Assembly (NCBI GenBank): GCA_937893205.1
Contig: CALBJU010000326.1
Coordinates: 1-27,657 of the forward strand
Source of the DNA: an uncultured Bacteroidota bacterium
Lineage (GTDB): Bacteria; Bacteroidota; Rhodothermia; Rhodothermales; UBA10348
Direction of reading: 5' to 3'
DNA: 27,657 nt
Below, piece by piece: positions 7,321 to 15,353 of this stretch (positions within the stretch are counted from its first letter, which is position 1; every line of letters starts with the position of its first letter). The translations under genes and the position numbers were made by a program. The notes under the pieces were generated by a model. It did no database searches. It was given only the letters and a program-made list of their open reading frames with translations, and was not told the origin of the DNA.

Positions 7321-8916
7321 CTACTGATTGGTGTGTAGAACGGTTTTGGTTATTTCGAACGATTCGCCCGAAATGCGCAGCACGTAGAGACCGCTCGGCA
7401 CGGAGGATATCCGCACAGGAACGCTAACTACACTGCCTCCCGTGATTCGTCCATGATAGATTTGCTCTATCCTGCGACCCAACACATCAAGCAAGTCGAT
7501 ACGAACGGATTCGCTCCTCTTCAATTCCAGCTCGAGCGTCCCAAAATTCTGGAACGGATTCGGATAAAAGGACACCAGGGATACGACTGAGGGCACTTCG
7601 ACAGGAGTCTCGGTCTTTGTAATGATCTCCGAAGAGGGCTGCAGGAGAAACAGCCCATCTGTTGAGCTGTTCACGGCGACCACGCCATTTTTCAGGAAGG
7701 GGTAGTTGCTCCACGAGCCGGCCCATACGCTTTGATCCTGTGGATGGGTGTCAAAAAAAGCAACTTCGACCATGTTTTCGGGGTCGGAAATATCCATGAT
7801 CCGAAGTCCGTCCTTGTACTGACTCTGAAAAAGTAAATTTCCCACCACGTACATGTTGTGATCTATGGTCTGGCGATCGGCGAAATGCTCAGCTGCCAGA
7901 ATGGGGTCGTCTAGATCTTGAATATCCCATACAAGGGTTCTTGTGGAACTGACCGCACCGCGCAACTCATCGAGTTCATCACCCTGAAAATAAAAGCGAT
8001 GATCCTCGCTGAGCCATCCCTGATGGGTGTATTCGGTCAATGGATAAGTACCGATGGAAACGGTCACCGGTAGCGACTTCTCGGTTACGTCCGCGAAAAC
8101 CACTCCCTTTTCATTCGAAGCCACGCAGATTTCTTTGCCCAGCCAATCCAGATCCGGACCGTGATAAACAACGCACTGCGCATCGTGCGTGTATCCCGTA
8201 TTGGCGCCCCCCGCGGCCTGAGCATAGCACCCGGCGAAAACGGGAAGCGCAGGATCGGAAAGATCCATCATATGCAGGCCGCCACCACAGGTCTCGCCGC
8301 CACTCCGTGAGCCTACGGCATACGCAAAACCTGTGTCCTCATTGATAACAATGTTGTGTACCGAATTGACGCCTGTGTATTTAAAAGTCATGCTGAACTC
8401 AATCGCATCGGGTCCGACGGATCGTAGCTGCGTCAAGTCGAACACCTGCACACCGTGACTCCCAGCCCCGTCCGCGACGATGTAAGCGTAATTTTGATAG
8501 ACCTTAATGTCTCGCCATATACTTGCGCGCGTTCCGGAATGAGGCAGGTGCCCGAGATACACGGGATTTTCCGGATCGGTAACCTCGACAAAGGCTGCCG
8601 CGTCTTCGCGACCAACGATCAAGAATTCACGATCCGTTTCTTCGTCATACCAGCCCCACATATCGTTGAGCTCGAAATCGACAAGGAATATTGGATTTCC
8701 AAATGGGTCGGTCCCCGCTTGTGTCGTCAAATCCAACAGAGTCAGATGGGACAGCAGGTCCACATTCAGGCAGGGAAAACCAGCGGCTACGCCGTTTTCG
8801 CAATCGATGCGCGCGCCTGTATTCGACGATAAGCTCTGGGCACGTACGTTCATCGAGATGGAAAGAGACATCGTGAATGCCATGAGAATGGCAAATGCCT
8901 TAAATCGCAGGGTCAT
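7321..8916 (-). CDS. Choice-of-anchor B propeller protein with T9SS sorting domain (copy 1)
   Basis: 531 residues from the ATG at 8916, chosen because it opens a standard signal peptide (MTLRFKAFAILMAF to NVRAQ, residues 1-27); the frame is open upstream to 9015 but that part looks non-coding. The propeller spans about residues 39-427 with seven blades starting at W87/W89, W134, H187 (VHN), H244 (THD), H298 (THQ), H353 (DHN) and W402. The six disulfide-type cysteines of its neighbour are conserved (DCENGVAAGFPC, ETCGGGL, GCYA, AQC, EIC). The T9SS type A tail follows directly (FYPNPFQN about 450-457, then SGLYVLRISGE) with no FN3 domain, so this copy is shorter. It is first in the run and divergent from the dehydrogenase gene, so its promoter should lie in 8917-9041. 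Biochemical role unknown. Confidence 0.87.
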   Translation of the reverse strand: MTLRFKAFAILMAFTMSLSISMNVRAQSLSSNTGARIDCENGVAAGFPCLNVDLLSHLTLLDLTTQAGTDPFGNPIFLVDFELNDMWGWYDEETDREFLIVGREDAAAFVEVTDPENPVYLGHLPHSGTRASIWRDIKVYQNYAYIVADGAGSHGVQVFDLTQLRSVGPDAIEFSMTFKYTGVNSVHNIVINEDTGFAYAVGSRSGGETCGGGLHMMDLSDPALPVFAGCYAQAAGGANTGYTHDAQCVVYHGPDLDWLGKEICVASNEKGVVFADVTEKSLPVTVSIGTYPLTEYTHQGWLSEDHRFYFQGDELDELRGAVSSTRTLVWDIQDLDDPILAAEHFADRQTIDHNMYVVGNLLFQSQYKDGLRIMDISDPENMVEVAFFDTHPQDQSVWAGSWSNYPFLKNGVVAVNSSTDGLFLLQPSSEIITKTETPVEVPSVVSLVSFYPNPFQNFGTLELELKRSESVRIDLLDVLGRRIEQIYHGRITGGSVVSVPVRISSVPSGLYVLRISGESFEITKTVLHTNQ

Positions 8917-9041
8917 AAAAGTCTTCCGTATGTTTGATTTCCCTGACCCGGGAACGTTAAATATCACACTATCAGGGGGAGAATGACAGGCTTTTTTAGC
9001 TACCCGACTCCCCAAGCAATCTTTAAAATCAATAATGAGAC

Positions 9042-9812
9042 GTGTATAACTTCAATGACCGCATAGTGTTCGTGACAGGGGCTTCTTCTGGAATCGGGAG
9101 ATCGTGCGCCGTGGCGTTCGCCAGAGGTGGGGCCCATCTGATTCTGGCAGCTCGACGCATGGAACGGGTGGAGACTTTGGCGTCTGAATTGATCGCTGAA
9201 TACGGAATTCGTGCGTTGCCCCTGAGAATGGATGTCACCGATAGATCGGCTGTTTTCGAAGCGGTTGATTCCCTCTCATCTGAGTGGAATGAAGTAGACG
9301 TCCTGATCAATAACGCAGGCAAGGCACTGGGCGTCAGTAAATCTTACGAGACGAGCATTGAGCATCTGGAAGGAATGCTGGAAACCAACATCAAGGGACT
9401 GATACACGTGACCAGTGCAGTCACCCCCGCAATGGTTGAACGAAACCGGGGGCACATCATTAATATTGGCTCCGCGGCCGGGCACTGGGTCTACCCCGGG
9501 GGCACGGTCTACTGCGCGAGTAAACACGCGGTCAGGGCGCTGAATGAAGGATTGAAAATGGACCTACACGGCACGAATGTTCGCGTATCGTCGGTTGATC
9601 CCGGTCTGGTCGAAACAGAGTTCTCGATCGTCCGATTTGACGGAGATAGCGAGCGCGCCGACACCGTCTACGCTGGTATGACCCCACTGACTCCCGACGA
9701 CGTGGCGGATGCCGTTCTTTGGTGCGCCTCGCGCCCACCACACGTAAATATCAGTGAGGTGCTGATGATGTGTACGGATCAGTCTCACGCCACAATGGTG
9801 CACCGTCAATAA
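9042..9812 (+). CDS. Short-chain dehydrogenase, YdfG-like
   Basis: 256 residues from a GTG at 9042, whose position suits the family N-terminus (NFNDRIVFVTGASSGIG). Classical SDR motifs are all present: cofactor loop TGASSGIG (12-19), NNAG (90-93), and catalytic S144, Y157 and K161 (YCASK). The C-terminal half, with DLHGTNVRVSSVDPGLVETE and later PPHVNISEVLMM, closely follows E. coli YdfG, an NADP-dependent enzyme acting on L-allo-threonine, serine and 3-hydroxy acids including malonic semialdehyde reduction. Arg at position 38-39 after the second strand favours NADP(H). Cytoplasmic. It is a single-gene unit ending at the terminator at 9906-9942. Confidence 0.92.
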   Translation: MYNFNDRIVFVTGASSGIGRSCAVAFARGGAHLILAARRMERVETLASELIAEYGIRALPLRMDVTDRSAVFEAVDSLSSEWNEVDVLINNAGKALGVSKSYETSIEHLEGMLETNIKGLIHVTSAVTPAMVERNRGHIINIGSAAGHWVYPGGTVYCASKHAVRALNEGLKMDLHGTNVRVSSVDPGLVETEFSIVRFDGDSERADTVYAGMTPLTPDDVADAVLWCASRPPHVNISEVLMMCTDQSHATMVHRQ

Positions 9813-9905
9813 GGCAATGAGTCGGTCGCCCTTGCATCAATTCTCCCTGATTCGTTTATTGACATCGGAAAACAGCTGACCCTCCCTTTCAGCTCTTTCT
9901 TATAG

Positions 9906-9942
9906 GGTTCGGCTCGCGTACTGCGAGCCGAACCTTTTTTTT
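9906..9942 (+). terminator. Rho-independent terminator after the dehydrogenase gene
   Basis: Perfect 12-bp inverted repeat (GGTTCGGCTCGC / GCGAGCCGAACC) with a 5-base loop, followed by eight T residues. It lies 93 bases past the stop codon at 9812. Confidence 0.93.
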
Positions 9943-10037
9943 GTCTGAAAACAACGGGATTCCCCATTTGCACAGGGCCTTCTTTTCGTGCATTTTCAGG
10001 CGGTCCAGAAAACAGTCACCCTGCTGAACGTCCCGCC

Positions 10038-11627
10038 ATGCATTTCCATCTGAAGCTCGTCCTCCTCGCTGTACTGTTTATCAGTTCGTGCACTGGGACC
10101 GACTTCGACATCATCATCGAAAATGGCTCGGTCATAGATGGAACGGGAGCACCCGCAGAGATGACCGATATTGGAATTCGCGGGGCCAAGATCGTCTCAG
10201 TTGGAAATCTGGCGACCTTTACGGCCCAGACCCGCATTGACGCCTCAGGTCTTACCGTCGCGCCCGGTTTTATCGACATCCACAGTCACGCGACCTCCTC
10301 GAGTATCGAGGGCAGCGCAATAGTGGAGCGCCCTTCAGCCGAAAACTATGTGCGACAGGGAGTAACAAGCGTCTTTGGTGGTCAGGATGGATCCTCCGCG
10401 CTGAATATCGCGGCATTTCTCGAATATCTGGATGAAAATCCTCCAGCAATCAATGTTGGACTTTTCATTGGCCATGGATCTGTGAGGGCAGATGTAGTTG
10501 GCCAGGATGACCGGAGTGCAACCGAATATGAAATGACGGAGATGACGGACCTGGTCAGACAGGCGATGGATGACGGGGCATTTGGTCTTTCCTCCGGACT
10601 CGAGTACACCCCCGGCGCCTTCGCTGATGTAGAAGAACTTATTCGACTCGCCCGTCCCGTTGCCGAGTTCGATGGCATGTACATTTCTCACATCCGGGAT
10701 GAGGGCGCCAGACTTCTCGAGAGCGTAACCGAAGTGATTGATGTGGGTCGCGGCGCGGGGGTTCGCGTTCAGGTAACACACCACAAGGTCATTGGTAAAG
10801 GTCGATGGGGAATGGCTGTGCAATCCCTCGCTCTGATCGACAGAGCCATTGCAGAGGGAATTGACGCTTCGAGTGATCAGTATCCGTACACGGCTTCAAG
10901 TACCGGACTGACCATTCTTTTTCCGACCTGGTCGAAAGACGGTGGATTCGATGCGCTCCTCAGACGGCTCGCAGACCCGGTCACCCGAGATCGCATCCGC
11001 GCAGATGTCATTGAACACATCCGCGAAGAGCGCGGAGCCGATCCATCAACCATTGTCGCGGCAAAATGCGATTTCGACGGCTCATTTGACGGGAAGAGCC
11101 TCGCCGACATACTCACGGATCGTGGGCTGGAAGTCGATGTTGCCGGCGCTGCCGACGTTGCTCTTGAGCTGGTCGCGGCAGGTAGCTGCTCGGGTGTTTT
11201 TCACTCGATGTCCGAAGGTGACGTCACGACCATCATGAAGCATCCGATGACCTCGGTGTCCTCCGACGGCGGAATTCCAGCAATGGATGTGGGGGTGCCG
11301 CACCCCAGAAATTACGGTGCCTTTGCGCGCGTACTCGGATATTTCGTTCGGGAGCAAGGGGTTCTTACTCTCGAGGAAGCCGTTCGAAAGATGACCTCAC
11401 TTCCGGCAGAACGGCTCAATCTCCTCGATCGCGGCGAAATTCGGGTGGGTGCAGTTGCAGATATCGCTGTGTTTGACCCCCTGGGAATAGCCGATACGGC
11501 TCGGTTTGGGGATCCCCACCACTTTGCGGTTGGCGTTCGAAATGTTCTCGTGTCGGGGCAGTTTGTACTCCGAGACGCCGAAATGACCCTTTTCAGACCA
11601 GGAAAGGCCCTTCGGAACCGATATTGA
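10038..11627 (+). CDS. N-acyl-D-amino-acid deacylase-like amidohydrolase lipoprotein
   Basis: 529 residues. The N-terminus ends in lipobox FISSC (C18), so it is predicted to be a lipoprotein outside the cytoplasm. The rest is an amidohydrolase (TIM-barrel) of the D-aminoacylase branch: N-terminal beta domain with IIENGSVIDGTGAPA, metal motif PGFIDIHSHA (H82, H84), FGLSSGLEYTPGAF, YISHIRDEG, VTHHKVIGKGRWG, and SSDGG with the catalytic Asp. It should hydrolyse an N-acyl or peptide bond, possibly of D-amino acids or cell-wall-derived dipeptides; the substrate is not determinable. The GNCG motif, whose Cys is a metal ligand in characterised D-aminoacylases, reads GGQDG here. It lies between two strong terminators and is followed 219 bases later by a TonB-dependent receptor. 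Confidence 0.88.
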   Translation: MHFHLKLVLLAVLFISSCTGTDFDIIIENGSVIDGTGAPAEMTDIGIRGAKIVSVGNLATFTAQTRIDASGLTVAPGFIDIHSHATSSSIEGSAIVERPSAENYVRQGVTSVFGGQDGSSALNIAAFLEYLDENPPAINVGLFIGHGSVRADVVGQDDRSATEYEMTEMTDLVRQAMDDGAFGLSSGLEYTPGAFADVEELIRLARPVAEFDGMYISHIRDEGARLLESVTEVIDVGRGAGVRVQVTHHKVIGKGRWGMAVQSLALIDRAIAEGIDASSDQYPYTASSTGLTILFPTWSKDGGFDALLRRLADPVTRDRIRADVIEHIREERGADPSTIVAAKCDFDGSFDGKSLADILTDRGLEVDVAGAADVALELVAAGSCSGVFHSMSEGDVTTIMKHPMTSVSSDGGIPAMDVGVPHPRNYGAFARVLGYFVREQGVLTLEEAVRKMTSLPAERLNLLDRGEIRVGAVADIAVFDPLGIADTARFGDPHHFAVGVRNVLVSGQFVLRDAEMTLFRPGKALRNRY

Positions 11628-11835
11628 TCCCTGAATGGCCGATTTTGCGTGCGTCTATTTGAAAACTGCAGATTAATTCGATTCCTTGGACACAAAGCTG
11701 CACAAACGCTTGCCATAGTGCCCCGAAATTCCGTTTTTTAAGTAATTCTAAGTTTCGGATATATTCACGTCCGATAGTCAGTCGACAGCTCTTCCGATTT
11801 TGGAGGAATGCGGTTCGATAACATGATCAAAGTCT

Positions 11836-11841
11836 GGAGAG
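11836..11841 (+). promoter_or_regulatory. Ribosome binding site deciding the TonB-receptor start
   Basis: GGAGAG ends 5 bases before the ATG at 11847. The other GGAGG (about 11801-11805) is too close to the ATG at 11808 and too far from the ATG at 11823, so 11847 is the best supported start. Confidence 0.5.
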
Positions 11842-11846
11842 ATCAA

Positions 11847-14639
11847 ATGACCAACATGCTAACACGCCTTTCGTTTGTGATAGCCCTTTTTGTATTAACA
11901 TTCAGCCCAAACGCGGTCCTCGCGCAGCAAAATGGCACCGTTTCCGGTACCATTACCGTTGAAGACGAGGGGAGCGCTCTGCCCGGAGCGAACGTAATTG
12001 CGCTGGATGCTTCTGGAGCCGTGAAAGGAGGTACTGCCTCCGGCCTGGACGGAAGTTATAGTTTCATGGTTGCCCCCGGATCCTACACATTGCGCGCGCG
12101 CTATGTTGGGTTTCAGGATTGCGAATCAGAGGTCACCGTCTCAGCTGGCGCAACCGTTACGTTTGATTGTGCCCTCGGCCAATCAGGGTTGGAGCTGAAT
12201 ATCATTGTGGTTGCCGCGTCAAGGCGCGAGGAAAAAGCACTCGACGCACCCGCCGCAATATCTGTCCTATCTGGTGCGGACCTCACGGCTTCCGTGAGCA
12301 CCTCTCCCGTCGAAGCTCTGCGCACGACTCCTGGAGTCGATATGCAGCAAACGGGAGTTGACCGTCGCGAAATGGTGCTTCGCGGATTCAACAATGCCTT
12401 TTCCTCGGCCGCATACGTATTGACGGACTATCGTCAGGGTGCCGTGCCGTCTCTGGCAGTGAATCTTTACTCGCTGATGCCGAATGTGGGCATTGACATT
12501 GATCGCGTCGAAGTCGTTCGTGGACCTGGATCCGCGCTGTACGGCGCAGGCGTTGATGCGGGAGTTGTCCACTTCATTTCTAAGGATCCGTTCACGCATC
12601 CGGGAACTACTGTTTCGATCACAGGAGGAGAACAGTCGCTATTTGGTGCAGAATGGAGGCATGCTGGTGTTGCCGGACCCGATGGGAAATTGGGATATAA
12701 AATTACTGGATTTTACACCAAAGCGGACGACTGGGCCCTAGATCCCGATGACGATGCAGATGCACTTCAGATTCTGGCGGATGGAGTTCGAGACACGGAT
12801 TATGAGAAACTGAATGTTAATGGCGCTCTTGAATACCGTTTCAGCGAAACGGGCTCGATAGCTGTCAACGCGGGCTACGCGACGCTCAAAGCAACAGTCC
12901 TTTCAGGTATAGGTACGGTTCAGGCCGACGGTATCGGCTACACTTACGGTCAGCTGCGCTTGAACATCGATAACTTCTTCGCTCAGGTGTATTTGAATAA
13001 GAACGATGCTGCCGATTCCTTCGTTTACGGCGCCGGAGCTGTAGTGGATAAGAGCACGCAGTTGGTAGCCCAGGCCCAGTATGACATGTCCCTTTCAGAG
13101 GGCAAACACGATGTCATCTTCGGGGTCGACCTGGAACTAACCAGACCTGACACAGAGGGCACGATCCAGACAGACGAAGGTATCGATGAGGTTGGCGGCT
13201 ATGTCCAGGTCACATCCAGCCTGACTTCAATGCTGAATTTCACCGCCGCCCTTCGGGGGGATTACAATAGCGTTCAGGAAAATTTTCAACTTTCCCCGCG
13301 TGCGGCACTGGTTTATAAGCCAAACAACACGAGTTCTTTCCGTGTGACGTACAATCGGGCGTTTTCTTCCCCGAGTACTAACTCCAGCTTCCTGAACATC
13401 ATCGCAGGGCAGATCCCGGGTACGGACATACTGATTCGGGGTCGCGGAGACGCATACGGATACACGTTTGAACGAAACAGTGCCTATACCGCCTTCGCGG
13501 GTACCGATCTGGTCGCTTCCAGTCTGAATCCGGCCGCTCTGGGTGTCGCTCAGCCGATCGGCCTTCCCCTGGACGCGACCTACGCCGCCGTGCACGCTGG
13601 ATTGGCGGCCATTCCTCTGGATGTCCTGGCCGGCATTTTGCAATCTCAGGGAATACCTGTCGATGCAGCAACTGCTGGTGCGCTCGTTTTTCTTCTTTCG
13701 CCCGACGGGGGAACCAATGTTCAGGGATTCTCACGAGGCGTCCTCGCAACGCTCAATCTTTCGACTTTTGGAGTTGATTTGATATCGGGCGTTGGTGACA
13801 TCCGCCCACTCGACCAGACCATCACCAACACCTACGAAGTCGGCTACAAAGGAGTCATCAATGACAAGCTGCTCGCCACCGTAGATGTCTACTACACGCA
13901 GCGGGATAATTTTATCGGCCCTCTTCTGGTCGAAACACCGTTCGTTCTGGTGCCCAATCTGACCAATGACCTGACGGCTGCCCTCGGTGTCGGAATCACT
14001 GGCAATCCCCAGCTTGCTGGTACGCTCGCACTTTTTGGCGTCAGTCCAGAAGCTGCTGCCAATCTGATTATGGGCCTGGCAGCCAGTGGCTTGCCAAGTG
14101 CCTCCACTCCGGTCGCCATCGTTCAGCCTCGAGAAAACAACGCCGGAGTGGGTAGTACACCCGAGCTGATGCTCACGTATCGAAATTTCGGTAAGGTCTC
14201 ATATTACGGTGCCGATATCGCCTTCCAGTACCTTGCCAGCGATCGCTTCAGCATGTTTGGTAATCTCTCATTGGTCAGCGATGACTTCTTCGACAACGAA
14301 GAACTGGGCGAAGACGATCCGGCTCGAGAGCTGGCGCTCAACGCTCCTGCTCTGAAAGGCAGCGCCGGCTTCCGCTACACGATGGAAAGTGGCCTCACAT
14401 TCAATGCAGCGGGGCGCTATACAGATGGATTCCCTGTCCGCTCTGGCCCATATGCCGGAGACGTCGACAGCTACTTCCTGTTGGATGTTGGCGTCGGTTA
14501 TGATCTGGGAGATGTCGCCCCAGGTCTGCGCATTGATTTCAGCGTCTCGAACGTGCTCGATAAATTCCACCGCGAATTTGTTGGCGCACCGGAAATGGGA
14601 CGCATGGGAATGGGTCGACTCACCTACACGATCAAGTAA
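11847..14639 (+). CDS. TonB-dependent outer-membrane receptor
   Basis: About 930 residues from 11847 (an ATG at 11808 would add 13). Signal peptide 1-26 ends NAVLA. Residues about 28-105 are a carboxypeptidase-like regulatory domain (VSGTITVEDEGSALPGANVI, YTLRARYVGFQD), followed by a TonB-box-like NIIVVAASRREE. The plug domain (about 120-235) contains VLRGFNN and IDRVEVVRGPGSALYG (217-233). The remainder is the 22-strand barrel, ending in the strand GRLTYTIK. Such proteins import large or scarce ligands using TonB-ExbBD energy; the ligand is unknown and no SusD partner is adjacent. Two Ala/Leu/Gly-rich stretches (about residues 549-630 and 705-763) interrupt the barrel pattern. It is transcribed alone and ends at a 17-bp-stem terminator. 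Confidence 0.93.
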   Translation: MTNMLTRLSFVIALFVLTFSPNAVLAQQNGTVSGTITVEDEGSALPGANVIALDASGAVKGGTASGLDGSYSFMVAPGSYTLRARYVGFQDCESEVTVSAGATVTFDCALGQSGLELNIIVVAASRREEKALDAPAAISVLSGADLTASVSTSPVEALRTTPGVDMQQTGVDRREMVLRGFNNAFSSAAYVLTDYRQGAVPSLAVNLYSLMPNVGIDIDRVEVVRGPGSALYGAGVDAGVVHFISKDPFTHPGTTVSITGGEQSLFGAEWRHAGVAGPDGKLGYKITGFYTKADDWALDPDDDADALQILADGVRDTDYEKLNVNGALEYRFSETGSIAVNAGYATLKATVLSGIGTVQADGIGYTYGQLRLNIDNFFAQVYLNKNDAADSFVYGAGAVVDKSTQLVAQAQYDMSLSEGKHDVIFGVDLELTRPDTEGTIQTDEGIDEVGGYVQVTSSLTSMLNFTAALRGDYNSVQENFQLSPRAALVYKPNNTSSFRVTYNRAFSSPSTNSSFLNIIAGQIPGTDILIRGRGDAYGYTFERNSAYTAFAGTDLVASSLNPAALGVAQPIGLPLDATYAAVHAGLAAIPLDVLAGILQSQGIPVDAATAGALVFLLSPDGGTNVQGFSRGVLATLNLSTFGVDLISGVGDIRPLDQTITNTYEVGYKGVINDKLLATVDVYYTQRDNFIGPLLVETPFVLVPNLTNDLTAALGVGITGNPQLAGTLALFGVSPEAAANLIMGLAASGLPSASTPVAIVQPRENNAGVGSTPELMLTYRNFGKVSYYGADIAFQYLASDRFSMFGNLSLVSDDFFDNEELGEDDPARELALNAPALKGSAGFRYTMESGLTFNAAGRYTDGFPVRSGPYAGDVDSYFLLDVGVGYDLGDVAPGLRIDFSVSNVLDKFHREFVGAPEMGRMGMGRLTYTIK

Positions 14640-14665
14640 CTGGAATAAGTTGCCGGATACTTCCC

Positions 14666-14706
14666 AAATATGGGCGCCGCGCGATGCGCGGCGCCCATAT
14701 TTTTTT
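14666..14706 (+). terminator. Rho-independent terminator after the TonB-receptor gene
   Basis: A perfect 17-bp stem (AAATATGGGCGCCGCGC and its complement) closes on a 3-base loop and runs into a T tract ending at 14706. It starts 26 bases after the stop codon at 14639. Confidence 0.95.
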
Positions 14707-14824
14707 GCCCCGTCCGCCGCCCCGTCCGTCACCTCCTCCATCGCCCCCTTTGTCGTCCCGTCTGAAACGTCCTCGATTCGTTTGAGAACTCACCGCAAAT
14801 AGAGCATTCTTGGATCGGATTTCG

Positions 14825-14853
14825 TTGACTCGGAAAAAGCGATTTGGTAGCTT
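14825..14853 (+). promoter_or_regulatory. Candidate nuo operon promoter
   Basis: TTGACT (14825-14830) and TAGCTT (14848-14853) are 17 bases apart, giving a leader of about 90 nt before nuoA. The -35 matches 5 of 6, but the -10 only 3 of 6. Confidence 0.35.
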
Positions 14854-14947
14854 CGGGGCAATGAAGTGATGCTGCTTGTGAATGCCCTGCATCGGCGTTT
14901 TTAAGCGTGTATCATCCTTCGTTCAGGACTCCAAGAGATCTGCCTCT

Positions 14948-15319
14948 ATGCTTTCTGACTTCATTCCATTTTTTATCCAGTTGGGCATCGCCATCGGCCT
15001 GTCCTTCACCCTGCTGAAAGCGGCGGCTTTGATCGGCCCCAAACGGGCAAACGTGATCAAACAGGGCACGTATGAGAGTGGAATGGATCCGATTGGATCC
15101 GCGCACCAGCGATACTCGGTCAAGTTTTATCTCGTCGCGATGATCTTTATCGTTTTCGACGTGGAAATTGTCTTTCTGTATCCCTGGGCGGTGAGCTTTC
15201 GCGAATTTATCGCAGCCGGAGTCGGCCCGGGTGTTCTGGGAGTCATCTTCTTATTTGTGATCATCCTGGCCATTGGCCTCGTTTATGATATCAAGAAGGG
15301 TGGCCTTGAATTTGACTGA
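14948..15319 (+). CDS. nuoA: NADH-quinone oxidoreductase subunit A
   Basis: 123 residues from the ATG at 14948; an in-frame ATG at 14882 would add an atypical 22-residue leader. NuoA is a small three-helix membrane subunit of complex I at the quinone-site interface. Signature residues are visible in KQGTYESGMDPIGSAHQRYS and FYLVAMIFIVFDVEIVFLYP, the latter with the conserved acidic pair in the second helix. Helices lie at about 7-28, 61-83 and 91-112. It is the first gene of the nuo operon, with nuoB 34 bases downstream. Confidence 0.96.
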   Translation: MLSDFIPFFIQLGIAIGLSFTLLKAAALIGPKRANVIKQGTYESGMDPIGSAHQRYSVKFYLVAMIFIVFDVEIVFLYPWAVSFREFIAAGVGPGVLGVIFLFVIILAIGLVYDIKKGGLEFD

Positions 15320-15353
15320 TCACTCAACCTTTTCCGAATAAACTCGAAGTTCA

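Larger units (their letters stand above)
14640..14947. other. Intergenic region between TonB-receptor gene and nuoA
   Basis: 308 bases without a gene. It holds the TonB-receptor terminator, then a pyrimidine-rich stretch with GCCCCGTCCG at 14707-14716 and again at 14719-14728, and the presumed nuo promoter and leader. A glycine-rich frame on the minus strand here is only a by-product of the C-rich repeat. Confidence 0.7.

Noticed and set aside
11808..11846. Upstream ATG codons at 11808 and 11823 for the TonB receptor
   Set aside because: The Shine-Dalgarno spacing is wrong for both, and the resulting N-terminus would put charged residues before an already complete signal peptide.
14632..14892. 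Glycine/arginine-rich minus-strand frame
   Set aside because: It arises from the C-rich repeat and the terminator palindrome, with no credible start or homology.
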